Origin: Pseudomonas sp. H9
GTDB lineage: Bacteria; Pseudomonadota; Gammaproteobacteria; Pseudomonadales; Pseudomonadaceae
DNA: 64,000 nucleotides
Reading direction: 5' to 3'
NCBI RefSeq assembly: GCF_004353925.1
Contig: NZ_SMOK01000029.1
Location: 1-64,000 of the forward strand
In this document: piece after piece, positions 25,541-33,951 of the stretch
How positions within the stretch are numbered: the first letter of the stretch is position 1
Layout: each line of letters opens with the position of its first letter
The notes under the pieces: generated by a model
Database searches by the model: none
Told to the model about the DNA's origin: nothing
The model's input: only the letters and a program-made list of their open reading frames with translations
Program-made: the position numbers and the translations under genes

Positions 25541-26319
25541 GTGCTCTGCCTAATTTGAAAGTTGCCTTGGTCCAGACCGCCTTGGCCTGGCACGACCGTC
25601 AGGCCAACTACGAGCATTTTGAAAGTCTGTTGGAGCAGGCCCGCGGGGCTGATCTGATCATCCTGCCGGAGATGTTCACCACAGGCTTTTCGATGGAGTC
25701 CGAAAGCCTGGCCGAGCCGGAAAACGGCCCTACCTATAAATGGCTGAAGGCCCAGGCGAAAAAGCTCGATGCCGTTGTTACTGGCAGTGTGATCATCCAG
25801 GCTGCTGACGGCAGCCATCGCAACCGCTTGCTCTGGGCCCGTCCGGATGGCGAGATCCTGTTTTATGACAAGCGCCACCTGTTCCGCATGGCCGGTGAGC
25901 ATAAGCACTACACCCCGGGCGAACGTCAGGTGCAGTTCGAGGTGAAGGGCTGGCGGGTGCGCGCGCTGATTTGCTACGACCTGCGATTCCCGGTGTGGAG
26001 CCGTGATGCGCAGGACACCGACCTGTTGCTGTACACCGCCAACTGGCCAGCAGCACGTCGCCAACACTGGAATCGCTTGTTGCCTGCCCGGGGCATTGAA
26101 AACCTGTGTTATGTGGCGGCGGTGAACCGGGTGGGTACCGACGGTAAGGGCTTTGCCTATTCAGGCGACAGCCAGGTGCTCGATTTCCAGGGAGAGAGCC
26201 TGCTCAGTGCAGGGGAAGCGGACGGGGTGTTTACTGCGGTGCTGAGTTCGGCCGATCTGGCGGCGTATCGCACGCGCTTTCCGGCCAATCTGGATGCCGA
26301 CACTTTCGAACTGCATTAA
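25528..26319 (+). CDS. Omega-amidase, nitrilase superfamily (YafV/Nit2-like)
   Basis: A 263-residue carbon-nitrogen hydrolase with the catalytic triad Glu48 (LPEMFTTGFSM), Lys115 (YDKRHLFRM) and Cys149 (LICYDLRFPVW). Family members hydrolyse alpha-ketoglutaramate or alpha-ketosuccinamate, the products left when glutamine or asparagine donates its amino group. The start lies inside the end of the aminotransferase gene, so the pair should be translated together and pull transamination forward. Confidence 0.88.
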   Translation: MRDLSALPNLKVALVQTALAWHDRQANYEHFESLLEQARGADLIILPEMFTTGFSMESESLAEPENGPTYKWLKAQAKKLDAVVTGSVIIQAADGSHRNRLLWARPDGEILFYDKRHLFRMAGEHKHYTPGERQVQFEVKGWRVRALICYDLRFPVWSRDAQDTDLLLYTANWPAARRQHWNRLLPARGIENLCYVAAVNRVGTDGKGFAYSGDSQVLDFQGESLLSAGEADGVFTAVLSSADLAAYRTRFPANLDADTFELH

Positions 26320-26323
26320 AGAC

Positions 26324-26391
26324 AATCGCGGGGCAAGCCCGCTCCTACAGGTTGGAAGTAATTCCTGTGGGAGCGGGCTTGCCCCGCGATC
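26324..26391. repeat. REP pair (inverted)
   Basis: Inverted REP units ATCGCGGGGCAAGCCCGCTC and GAGCGGGCTTGCCCCGCGAT between the convergent omega-amidase and piuB genes. Confidence 0.85.
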
Positions 26392-26393
26392 AT

Positions 26394-28946
26394 TCAATAC
26401 ACGTCGCGGCGATAACGCCCCGACTCGACCAACTGTTCGACCTCAGCTGTCCCGAGCACTTCGTTGAGCACCGCATCGACGCCGCTGGCCATGCCCTGCA
26501 GGCTGCCGCAAATGTAGATCGACGCCCCTTCTTCCAGCCAGCGACGCAATTCAGCCGCCTGTTCGCGCAAGCGATCCTGCACGTAGACCTTGTGTGCCTG
26601 ATCACGCGAAAACGCCAGGTCCAACCGCGCCAGTTCGCCCGTGCGCAGCCAACCTTGCAGTTCTTCACCACAGAGGAAGTCATGGGCCTGGTTACGCTCG
26701 CCGAACAGCAACCAGTTGCGTGATTCGCCTGCGGCGATGCGAGCTTTGAGCAGGCTGCGCAAACCGGCCAGGCCGGTACCGTTACCGATCAGGATCGTCG
26801 GGGTGGTTGGTGCCGGCAGGTGGAACCCGCTGTTGTTGCGCAGACGCAGGCTGACGCTGTTATCCACAGCCAGATATTCAGTCAGCCAGCCTGAACCCAG
26901 CCCCAGGCTGCCATCGGGGTGGCGTTCCTGGCGCACGATCAACTCCAGAACGCCATCGCTGGCAATCGAGGCGATCGAGTACTCCCGCGCTGCCAGTGGG
27001 ATCAATGCATCCACCAACGCCTGGGCGTGCAGGCCGACCAAGTGTTCGCGGCTGTTGGGCAACTGACGACCACCCAGCGCTTGAAGCAGGCTTTCCTGCA
27101 AACCTTCGACTTCGACACGCGATTCACCATCAAGGCCCAGCCCACGCAGGAAGTGTTCGACGCTCTGCGGATTATTACGCGGCAGGATCTCGACCAGATC
27201 ACCCGCCTGCCATTGCATTGGCTGCGGTGGTGTCAGCCCAAGCAGATAAACCGCCGAGCTTTGGCTGCCGGGGTTCATCAATTGGCGCTGAGTCAGTGTC
27301 CAGTTATCAAAGGCAGGCGCCTGCCAGGCAGCCGGTGGCGTGCTGCCGGTCAACTGTGCCAGTTGCTGCTGCCACAGCTGCAAAGAGGCTGGGTCGGCGC
27401 TGTCGACTTCCACCGTGGCGAAAGCACTGGTAGCCCCACGCTCGCCAAGCCAGGCCTGCAGACGGCGGGCAAAGCCACAGAAGTGTGGATACTGGCGGTC
27501 GCCCAATGCCAGCAACGCGTAGTTCAGATTGCTCAGCGCCCATGGCTGGCCGAGCACTTTGCGTTCGAAGCCGCGTGCACTATCGGGTGCCTCACCATCC
27601 CCGAAGGTACTGACCACGAACAATGCGCGCTCAGCCTGATGCAGATCGCTTTCGGTCAGTTCGGCCAGTGGGCGCACCTGCACCGGCAGGCCGGCGGCCT
27701 GCAATTGCCCGGCGGTCTGCCAGGCCAACTGTTCGGCAAAGCCACTCTGGCTGGCGAAGCCCACCAGCCAACCGTTGCCTTCAACAGCGGAGGGCCGCAG
27801 GTTGCTGCGGGCCGCGCGCACCTGGCGTTTTTTGCGACGGCGGTCGAGGTACAGCAACCAGCCAGTGACGAAGAACAACGGCATGGTCAGGCTGGCGATG
27901 GCAAACAGAATCCGTCCGGTCAGGCCAAAATAGCTGCCTACATGCAACGCATAGACGCTGGCCAACAGTTGCGCCTTGAAGGATTTGTCGTCGTAGCGTT
28001 CGAGCTTTTTCACCTGGCCGGTGGCCGGGTCAAAGGTCAGGGTGTTGAACGCACGTTCGTGTGCTGCGCCTTGCAGTCTGTAGAACAGCGTCGCAGGCTG
28101 ACCACCCGCCGGGGGCAGGCGCAAATTGTAGTTGGTCATGTTCGGACCGGCGGCGGCCTGCAAGCTGGCCCACACGGCATCGTAGTCAACCACCAGAGGT
28201 TTGGCGTCTTTGCCCGGCGCGCCGCCTGGGCGGCCGCGGCCTTCACCACGCTTGTGTTGCTCGCCTGCCGCCGGAGCGTCGGCAAGCAGTTTGTTCAGGC
28301 CTTCCCGGTACCATTCGTAGGACCAGAACAAGCCTGTGAGGGCGAACAGCAGATAGAACAGCAGGCACCAGGTGCCGAACACGGCGTGCAGGTCCCAGTT
28401 GAAAGCGCGGCCTTTCCTGGCCCAGTCCAGTGTTAACCAGGTCCGCCAGTTCAGGGCCTGGCGCGGCCAGCGCAGGTACAGGCCAGAGAGGCAGAAGAAA
28501 ATCAGCATCAGGGTACAGGCACCGGTGATCTGCCGTCCGGTATCGCCCATGGCCAGAAAACGGTGCAGTTGCAGCATCAGGTCGAAAAAGCCCTGACCGC
28601 TGACATCGCCTTGCAGCTTGCCGGTGTACGGGTCGGCGTAGCGCATCAAGCCACGGCGTTGTCCGGGCGGTGGGGTGAAGAACACGCGCGCCGCAGTGTC
28701 ACCTTCCGTGGCCACCGAGAGCATGGCCACTTTGTCGCCTTGTTCGGCTTCGATTCGACGAACCAGCTCGGGCATGGGCAGTACGCCTTCCTGGCGTACT
28801 TCGACCTTGAGCACGTCGGGGTTGAACAGGCGCAGGAGTTCATCCTGGAATGCCCAGATTGCCCCGGTAATACCCATCAAGGCCAGCACCAGGCCGGCGG
28901 TTATGCCGAAGAACCAGTGCAGTTGAAACAGGGATTTCTTCACCAC
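26394..28946 (-). CDS. piuB: PepSY membrane domain fused to flavodoxin and ferredoxin-NADP reductase domains (PiuB-type)
   Basis: A roughly 850-residue inner-membrane reductase. The N-terminal part (to about 380) has PepSY-type helices (HWFFGITAGLVLALMGITGAIWAF and others) with spaced histidines; then a flavodoxin domain (about 400-530, VSTFGDGEAPDSARGFERKV); then an FAD/NADPH domain like sulfite reductase alpha/CPR (IGNGTGLAGLRSLL, YICGSLQGMASGVDAVLNEVLG). It probably reduces iron released from siderophores. The frame opens at TTG 28970, but AAGG eight nt before GTG 28946 favours the latter. Next to the piuA receptor as in the P. aeruginosa piu locus. Confidence 0.82.
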   Translation of the reverse strand: MVKKSLFQLHWFFGITAGLVLALMGITGAIWAFQDELLRLFNPDVLKVEVRQEGVLPMPELVRRIEAEQGDKVAMLSVATEGDTAARVFFTPPPGQRRGLMRYADPYTGKLQGDVSGQGFFDLMLQLHRFLAMGDTGRQITGACTLMLIFFCLSGLYLRWPRQALNWRTWLTLDWARKGRAFNWDLHAVFGTWCLLFYLLFALTGLFWSYEWYREGLNKLLADAPAAGEQHKRGEGRGRPGGAPGKDAKPLVVDYDAVWASLQAAAGPNMTNYNLRLPPAGGQPATLFYRLQGAAHERAFNTLTFDPATGQVKKLERYDDKSFKAQLLASVYALHVGSYFGLTGRILFAIASLTMPLFFVTGWLLYLDRRRKKRQVRAARSNLRPSAVEGNGWLVGFASQSGFAEQLAWQTAGQLQAAGLPVQVRPLAELTESDLHQAERALFVVSTFGDGEAPDSARGFERKVLGQPWALSNLNYALLALGDRQYPHFCGFARRLQAWLGERGATSAFATVEVDSADPASLQLWQQQLAQLTGSTPPAAWQAPAFDNWTLTQRQLMNPGSQSSAVYLLGLTPPQPMQWQAGDLVEILPRNNPQSVEHFLRGLGLDGESRVEVEGLQESLLQALGGRQLPNSREHLVGLHAQALVDALIPLAAREYSIASIASDGVLELIVRQERHPDGSLGLGSGWLTEYLAVDNSVSLRLRNNSGFHLPAPTTPTILIGNGTGLAGLRSLLKARIAAGESRNWLLFGERNQAHDFLCGEELQGWLRTGELARLDLAFSRDQAHKVYVQDRLREQAAELRRWLEEGASIYICGSLQGMASGVDAVLNEVLGTAEVEQLVESGRYRRDVY

Positions 28947-29002
28947 ATCAATCACCTTGTTTTGCCGCAAATGCGAATGCGTCGCACATTATGCCTTGAT
29001 AC

Positions 29003-29036
29003 ACAAAAGCCCCGCTCACAGAAGTGAACGGGGCTT
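29003..29036 (-). terminator. Rho-independent terminator after piuA
   Basis: On the minus strand AAGCCCCG...CGGGGCTTTTGT with an inner TTCAC/GTGAG extension forms a long stem ending in T residues, 15 bp after the piuA stop. piuB behind it may therefore need its own promoter or read-through. Confidence 0.8.
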
Positions 29037-29050
29037 GCCGGTCAGCGCGC

Positions 29051-31351
29051 TTAGAAGTGCACTGCGGTGGTCAGCAGGGCAGTGCGCCCAGGTGCCTGGT
29101 TGGCGTAGTGAGCAGCGTAAGCCTTGTCGTAGTAGACCTCGTTGGTGAGGTTCTGGACGTTCAGCTGCAGGTCGACGTTTTTGGTCAGCTTGTAGCTGGC
29201 CATCGCGTCGTAGCGCCAGTACGAGTCGACCATCACGCTGTTGGTCACGTTGCCAAATACGTCGTCTGTATAGAAGGCACCACCGCCGACGGTGAGTTTC
29301 GGCGTGACGTTGTAGGTGGTCCACAAGGTCAGACTGTTGTTTGGCGTGTTGGGCATCTGGTTGCCGTCGTTGTAGCCGTCGACCAGCACCTTGTTCACGG
29401 TCTGGGCGCCGCCGTCTACCAGTTCGGAGTCCAGGTAGGTGTAGCCGGCGAACACTTGCCAGTTGTTGGTCAGCTTGCCGGTAGCGGTCAGTTCCAGGCC
29501 ATCAACGCGGCTTTTACCTGCGTTCTGGTAGGTGTTGGCATCAACCAGTACACGAGCGTTTTCTTTCTCGGTACGGAAGACCGCTGCGGTCAGGTTCAGG
29601 CGTTGATCCAGCAGATCCCACTTGGTACCAATTTCATAGTTAGTGGTTTCTTCGGGCTTCAGCTCGCTGGTAGTGGTGGCTGTCAGCAGTGGATTACCGT
29701 CGCTACCTTCACCCAACGAAGCACCGGCTGGCGTTGCCGAGGTCGCGTAGGAAATGTAAACGCTACCGTTGTCGGTTGGCTTCCAGGTCAGGCCCAGTTG
29801 ACCGGTGATGAACTCGCTGGTGTCTTCGGTTTTGAATTGAGTAACGGCACCCTTTTTATCCAGGGCTTTGGTCTTGGCCTTGGTGTCAAAGTGGTCGTAA
29901 CGCAGGCCCATGGTCAGCAACCAGGCCGGGTTCAGTTCCAGCGTGTCTGTCAGATAAATGGCACGGGTGCTACCGGAAGTATCGGTACCCAGGTCATTAC
30001 GAGCAACACTACCGCCCCATGCTTCATTTGGGTCCGGGTTAGGGAACGAGGTACACACACCAGGAATCAGGCCTTCACCCGTCGAGCAATCGCCTGACTT
30101 GAATCCGGTAACGTCATAGCCTTCTTTGTTAGAGACTTCGCGGCTCAGCTCGATACCGGTGGAGAAGGTGTTCTTGAAACCACCAATGTATACCTCACCG
30201 AACAGGTCGGTCTGGTTGGTGGTGGTGCTGGTATTCGCCACGCGGTTGTTCGGACGGCGCCAGACTTCACCCTTGAGGATGTTGCCTTTACTGTCATCAG
30301 GCTGACTGTAGATGTAGTCCTGCAGGGTGCTGCCGTGGCGCAGGGTGTTCTTGATCGTCAGCGAGTCGCTCAGGTCATGCTCCAGAGCGATGGTGGCGAT
30401 GTCTGCGCGGCTCTTGTAGAAGTCACGATCGACCAGGCCGTAGAAGTTGTCGCTGTCGCCGCCATCAATCGGTTTGTCCGGGTTGGCCGAAGTACGGTTG
30501 GCCGAGCTGCCGGACTTGAGGCTGTACGGAATACCAGAGTCTGGCAGGTCGTTGCTTTCTACGTGGTAGTAGTCCAGGTACAGACGGGTTTCTGTGCCCA
30601 AGCCGAAGACCAGCGATGGCGCTACGCCCCAACGGTCGTAATTGACTTCGTCGCGACCGGCGACATTGCTTTCGTGGCTCATCAGGTTCAGGCGGAACGC
30701 CGCAGTGTCGAGGAACTGATAGTTGCCATCGAAGGTGTAACGCTGGGTCTGGTCCGAACCCCAGGTGAATGCGCCGTCGGTGGAGTTGCCCAAGTGCGCG
30801 CGCTTGCTCACCAGGTTGATGGTGCCACCTGCAGCACCGCGACCGCCGATGGCCGAGTTAGGGCCTTTGGCCACTTCTACCGATTCGACGGCAAAGATTT
30901 CTCGGGTTTGCGAACCGGTGTCACGCACGCCGTCAAGGTACATCGAACCCTGGGAGTCAAAACCACGAATGAACGGGCGGTCGCCCGATGGGTTGCCACC
31001 TTCACCGGCACCCATGGTGATACCCGGCACAGTGCGCAGGGCGTCCTGAAGTGTAAGGGCGTTGGTGTCCTTGATGACTTGCTGAGGGACCACCGTCACG
31101 CTGCGCGGAATGTCGATTAGCGGCGCGGTGTACTTCGGCGACGAAGCACTTTCCACTTTGTAGTCAGTATTTGCCGCATCGGCCTGTCCGGTAACGCTGG
31201 TAGCGTCCAGGGCAATCGCGCCGTTCTTGGCTGGCTCGGCTTCTGCGGCATATGCCACGTGGGCTGCCGAGGTGGCGGTGAGTGCCACGCCGATGGCAGA
31301 GGCGAGCAAGCGTGGTGAACTGACAGCAGTTGGCACATAGTGACGCGGCAT
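29051..31351 (-). CDS. piuA: TonB-dependent catecholate-type siderophore receptor (PiuA/Fiu-like)
   Basis: An outer-membrane receptor of 766 residues. The start at 31351 follows GGGAAGGGG; signal peptide to about residue 35 (AAHVAYA). The plug domain includes PRSVTVVPQQVIKD, LQDALRTVPGITMGAGEGGN and RGFDSQGSMYLDGVRD, and the barrel ends with the aromatic C-terminal strand GRTALLTTAVHF. Sequence style and neighbours (piuC, Sel1 gene, piuB) match PiuA/Fiu receptors that take ferric catecholates and admit siderophore-antibiotic conjugates. There is no N-terminal signalling domain. Probably Fur-regulated. Confidence 0.88.
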   Translation of the reverse strand: MPRHYVPTAVSSPRLLASAIGVALTATSAAHVAYAAEAEPAKNGAIALDATSVTGQADAANTDYKVESASSPKYTAPLIDIPRSVTVVPQQVIKDTNALTLQDALRTVPGITMGAGEGGNPSGDRPFIRGFDSQGSMYLDGVRDTGSQTREIFAVESVEVAKGPNSAIGGRGAAGGTINLVSKRAHLGNSTDGAFTWGSDQTQRYTFDGNYQFLDTAAFRLNLMSHESNVAGRDEVNYDRWGVAPSLVFGLGTETRLYLDYYHVESNDLPDSGIPYSLKSGSSANRTSANPDKPIDGGDSDNFYGLVDRDFYKSRADIATIALEHDLSDSLTIKNTLRHGSTLQDYIYSQPDDSKGNILKGEVWRRPNNRVANTSTTTNQTDLFGEVYIGGFKNTFSTGIELSREVSNKEGYDVTGFKSGDCSTGEGLIPGVCTSFPNPDPNEAWGGSVARNDLGTDTSGSTRAIYLTDTLELNPAWLLTMGLRYDHFDTKAKTKALDKKGAVTQFKTEDTSEFITGQLGLTWKPTDNGSVYISYATSATPAGASLGEGSDGNPLLTATTTSELKPEETTNYEIGTKWDLLDQRLNLTAAVFRTEKENARVLVDANTYQNAGKSRVDGLELTATGKLTNNWQVFAGYTYLDSELVDGGAQTVNKVLVDGYNDGNQMPNTPNNSLTLWTTYNVTPKLTVGGGAFYTDDVFGNVTNSVMVDSYWRYDAMASYKLTKNVDLQLNVQNLTNEVYYDKAYAAHYANQAPGRTALLTTAVHF

Positions 31352-31391
31352 GGTGGTCCCCTTCCCCGGTTTCAAAGGCCGCGAAATATAA

Positions 31392-31406
31392 TGTAATGAA
31401 TTATGA
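31392..31406. promoter_or_regulatory. Candidate Fur box between piuA and piuC
   Basis: TGTAATGAATTATGA agrees with the 7-1-7 Fur consensus TGATAATNATTATCA at 10 of 14 informative positions. It lies 41 bp upstream of the piuA start in an AT-rich divergent intergenic region, where iron control is expected. Confidence 0.45.
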
Positions 31407-31568
31407 GTAACAATTGAGAAAGATTGCTATTTGTTTGAAATTTACAATCTTTACAATTTTTCCCTTGCGCCTTTTAGGCTGAATCGATGCGCCTATCTGA
31501 AAAGGCTTGTGGTGAGTCAATGGGAATCAATACCATTGGCATCCCATTTGCTCTCAGGTGCCTGCGCC

Positions 31569-32249
31569 ATGCTGCTACACATATCCGGACTGTTCTCTAC
31601 TGAGGAAGTCGTGCGTATCCGTGAAGCGCTGGAGCAGACCGAGTGGGCAGATGGCAAGATCACCGCCGGTTACCAGTCGGCCAAGGCCAAGCACAACTTG
31701 CAACTGCCAGAAGGCCATCCGTTGGCCAAGGAAATCGGCACAGCGTTGATCGAGCGCTTGTGGCAGCACCCACAGTTCATGTCGGCGGCATTGCCACACA
31801 AGGTGTTTCCGCCGTTGATCAACTGCTATCGCGAAGGGGGCAATTTCGGTTTCCACATCGACAACGCTTTACGCCAGCCTCGCGGTAGTCACGAACGGGT
31901 GCGTACCGACTTGTCTTCAACGCTGTTTCTGAGCAACCCAGAGGACTATGACGGCGGCGAGCTGGTGATCCAGGACACTTACGGCATACAGCAGGTGAAG
32001 CTGGCGGCGGGCGATCTGGTGCTCTATCCGGGCACCAGCTTGCACAAGGTCAATCCGGTGACCCGTGGCGCACGCTACGCGGCGTTTTTCTGGACCCAGA
32101 GCCTGGTGCGTGAAGACAGCCAGCGCGCGTTGCTGTTCGAGATGGACAACGCCATTCAGGCACTGACGGCAGACGTGCCCGAACACCCGGCGTTGATTCA
32201 GCTCACCGGCACTTACCACAACCTGTTGCGTCGCTGGGTCGAGGTCTGA
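31569..32249 (+). CDS. piuC: Fe(II)/2-oxoglutarate-dependent PKHD-type hydroxylase PiuC
   Basis: A 226-residue YbiX/PiuC-family dioxygenase. The iron ligands are His96 and Asp98 (FGFHIDNALR) and His159 (GTSLHKVNP), and Arg169 is placed to bind 2-oxoglutarate. ATG at 31569 is the family start MLLHISGLF; the frame is open further upstream without a better start. It diverges from piuA across about 217 bp and is co-oriented with the Sel1 gene 3 bp downstream. The substrate is not established; association with siderophore uptake is well conserved. Confidence 0.9.
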   Translation: MLLHISGLFSTEEVVRIREALEQTEWADGKITAGYQSAKAKHNLQLPEGHPLAKEIGTALIERLWQHPQFMSAALPHKVFPPLINCYREGGNFGFHIDNALRQPRGSHERVRTDLSSTLFLSNPEDYDGGELVIQDTYGIQQVKLAAGDLVLYPGTSLHKVNPVTRGARYAAFFWTQSLVREDSQRALLFEMDNAIQALTADVPEHPALIQLTGTYHNLLRRWVEV

Positions 32250-32252
32250 TTC

Positions 32253-33011
32253 ATGGCCTTTGCACTTCGGAACCGGCAAGAGCTGGACAGCGACCAATTC
32301 ACCGAAATGCTTGAACACAGCCCGGCCAAGGCTGCGCAGGCGATATTAGCCGCAGCAGGGCAGGGCCTCGTTGAGGCTCAGCTCTTGCTGGGGCAGATTC
32401 TGCTCGACGGTCGCGGCATCGAGAAAGACCCAGGCTTGGCGCGCCGCTGGTTTGCTATTGCCGCCGAGCGTGGCAGTGCGATGGCTTGCAACATGCTCGG
32501 CCGTTGCCTGGAGCACGGCTGGGGCGGCGAGGTGGATCAGGCCCAGGCGGCGCAACACTACCGGCAGGCAGCGCGTACCGGGCTGGACTGGGGGCTATAC
32601 AACTACGCCAATCTGCTGGCTACTGGCCGTGGTGTCATCCAGGATCACGCAACTGCACTGAGCTGTTATCGGCAGGCGGCCGAACTGGGCCACGCCAAGT
32701 CGATGAACCTGCTCGGGCGTTATCTGGAAGACGGCGTGCATTGCCCGCGTGATGTACACAGCGCGCAGCGCTGGTATCAGCGTTCGGCAGAAGGCGGGGA
32801 TTTTCGTGGGCAGTTCAGTCATGCCGGAGTACTGGCGGCGCAAGGGCGCACGCAAGATGCCTTGAAGTGGTTGCAACAAGCGCTCGAGGGCGGTAACGCG
32901 AATTTCCTGCGAGTAGCCGGGCCAGCGCTGGAACTCGCCGAGCAGCCTGAAATTCGCCGTTTGGCACAGGCATATGCCGCACGTTTGGCGCAGTTGCAAG
33001 CACAGGCTTGA
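32253..33011 (+). CDS. Sel1-repeat protein (PiuC partner)
   Basis: A 252-residue protein built from Sel1-type tetratricopeptide repeats, for example AQLLLGQILLDGRGIEKDPGLARRWF, ACNMLGRCLEHGWG and SMNLLGRYLEDGVHCPRDVHSA. It follows piuC by 3 bp, as in other pseudomonads, and may be a cytosolic adaptor in the iron-uptake locus; no signal peptide seen. Its last 65 bp (from 32947) are the left part of the tandemly repeated segment described below, so the gene itself remains intact while two extra copies of its 3' end follow. Confidence 0.85.
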   Translation: MAFALRNRQELDSDQFTEMLEHSPAKAAQAILAAAGQGLVEAQLLLGQILLDGRGIEKDPGLARRWFAIAAERGSAMACNMLGRCLEHGWGGEVDQAQAAQHYRQAARTGLDWGLYNYANLLATGRGVIQDHATALSCYRQAAELGHAKSMNLLGRYLEDGVHCPRDVHSAQRWYQRSAEGGDFRGQFSHAGVLAAQGRTQDALKWLQQALEGGNANFLRVAGPALELAEQPEIRRLAQAYAARLAQLQAQA

Positions 33012-33017
33012 TCGCCA

Positions 33018-33088
33018 GTGGGAGCGGGCTTGCCCCGCGACGCGGTGTGTCAGGTAAAACGCGAATCGCGGGGCAAGCCCGCTCCCAC
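33018..33088. repeat. REP pair, copy in unit 1
   Basis: Inverted REP units GTGGGAGCGGGCTTGCCCCG and CGGGGCAAGCCCGCTCCCAC, 6 bp after the Sel1 stop. Confidence 0.85.
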
Positions 33089-33116
33089 CGGGGGGGACTG
33101 GCTAATCAGCCAGCCG

Positions 33117-33144
33117 AAAAAAAGGGGCCTTTCGGCCCCTTTTT
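33117..33144. terminator. Terminator in repeat unit 1
   Basis: A-run, GGGGCC-TTTC-GGCCCC, T-run; usable in both directions between the Sel1 gene and the speC fragment. Confidence 0.8.
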
Positions 33145-33146
33145 CA

Positions 33147-33348
33147 TTACAGGTAGTAGGCTTTCAGCGGCGGGAAGCCGTTGAACTCTACAGCGCTGTA
33201 GCTGGTGGTGTAGGCACCGGTCGACAGCCAGTACAGGCGGTCACCGATAGCCAGGTTCAGTGGCAGGCCGTACTTGTAGTGCTCGTACATGATGTCGGCG
33301 CTGTCGCAGGTAGGGCCGGCGATGACCACTTCTTCCATTTCGCCTTTC
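33147..33348 (-). pseudogene. Truncated speC 3' end, copy 1
   Basis: The 67 C-terminal codons of ornithine decarboxylase (from EMEEVVIAGPTCDSAD to KAYYL and stop), identical in protein sequence to the intact speC end. It lacks the PLP-binding domain; the frame continues for a few codons into antisense Sel1 sequence before a stop. Not expected to be functional. Confidence 0.9.
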
Positions 33349-33413
33349 CTGAAATTCGCCGTTTGGCACAGGCATATGCCGCACGTTTGGCGCAGTTGCA
33401 AGCACAGGCTTGA
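33349..33413 (+). pseudogene. Truncated Sel1-gene 3' end, copy 2
   Basis: Last 21 codons (EIRRLAQAYAARLAQLQAQA) plus stop of the Sel1 gene, duplicated without the rest of the gene. Confidence 0.9.
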
Positions 33414-33419
33414 TCGCCA

Positions 33420-33490
33420 GTGGGAGCGGGCTTGCCCCGCGACGCGGTGTGTCAGGTAAAACGCGAATCGCGGGGCAAGCCCGCTCCCAC
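33420..33490. repeat. REP pair, copy in unit 2
   Basis: Same inverted REP pair as in unit 1. The G-tract after it is two bases longer here (nine G). Confidence 0.85.
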
Positions 33491-33520
33491 CGGGGGGGGG
33501 ACTGGCTAATCAGCCGGCCG

Positions 33521-33548
33521 AAAAAAAGGGGCCTTTCGGCCCCTTTTT
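33521..33548. terminator. Terminator in repeat unit 2
   Basis: Identical GGGGCC/GGCCCC hairpin with flanking A and T runs. Confidence 0.8.
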
Positions 33549-33550
33549 CA

Positions 33551-33752
33551 TTACAGGTAGTAGGCTTTCAGCGGCGGGAAGCCGTTGAACTCTACAGCGC
33601 TGTAGCTGGTGGTGTAGGCACCGGTCGACAGCCAGCACAGGCGGTCACCGATAGCCAGGTTCAGTGGCAGGCCGTATTTGTAGTGCTCGTACATGATGTC
33701 GGCGCTGTCGCAGGTAGGGCCGGCGATGACCACTTCTTCCATTTCGCCTTTC
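33551..33752 (-). pseudogene. Truncated speC 3' end, copy 2
   Basis: Second isolated copy of the 67 C-terminal codons of speC. One difference changes a tyrosine to cysteine (RLYWLS to RLCWLS) relative to the intact gene and copy 1, and one is silent; both lie in a copy free of constraint. Confidence 0.9.
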
Positions 33753-33817
33753 CTAAAATTCGCCGTTTGGCACAGGCATATGCCGCACGTTTGGCGCAGT
33801 TGCAAGCACAGGCTTGA
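33753..33817 (+). pseudogene. Truncated Sel1-gene 3' end, copy 3
   Basis: Third copy of the 65-bp Sel1 gene end; the first codons read CTAAAATTC instead of CTGAAATTC (Glu to Lys in the native frame). Confidence 0.9.
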
Positions 33818-33823
33818 TCGCCA

Positions 33824-33894
33824 GTGGGAGCGGGCTTGCCCCGCGACGCGGTGTGTCAGGTAAAACGCGAATCGCGGGGCAAGCCCGCTCCCAC
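33824..33894. repeat. REP pair, copy in unit 3
   Basis: Same inverted REP pair; the following G-tract has seven G and lacks the next A. Confidence 0.85.
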
Positions 33895-33921
33895 CGGGGG
33901 GGCTGGCTAATCAGCCGGCCG

Positions 33922-33949
33922 AAAAAAAGGAGCCTTTCGGCCCCTTTTT
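33922..33949 (-). terminator. Terminator after intact speC (stem mismatch)
   Basis: The hairpin reads AAAGGAGCC-TTTC-GGCCCCTTT: a G to A change gives an A-C mismatch in the stem compared with units 1 and 2. It probably still terminates speC, with the two perfect copies behind it as backup. Confidence 0.65.
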
Positions 33950-33951
33950 CA

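Noticed and set aside
33018..33413. Three open frames of 131-435 codons starting just after each REP in the triplication
   Set aside because: They translate REP DNA and the antisense of speC; the protein pieces (for example SGSGLAPRR) are typical REP translations.
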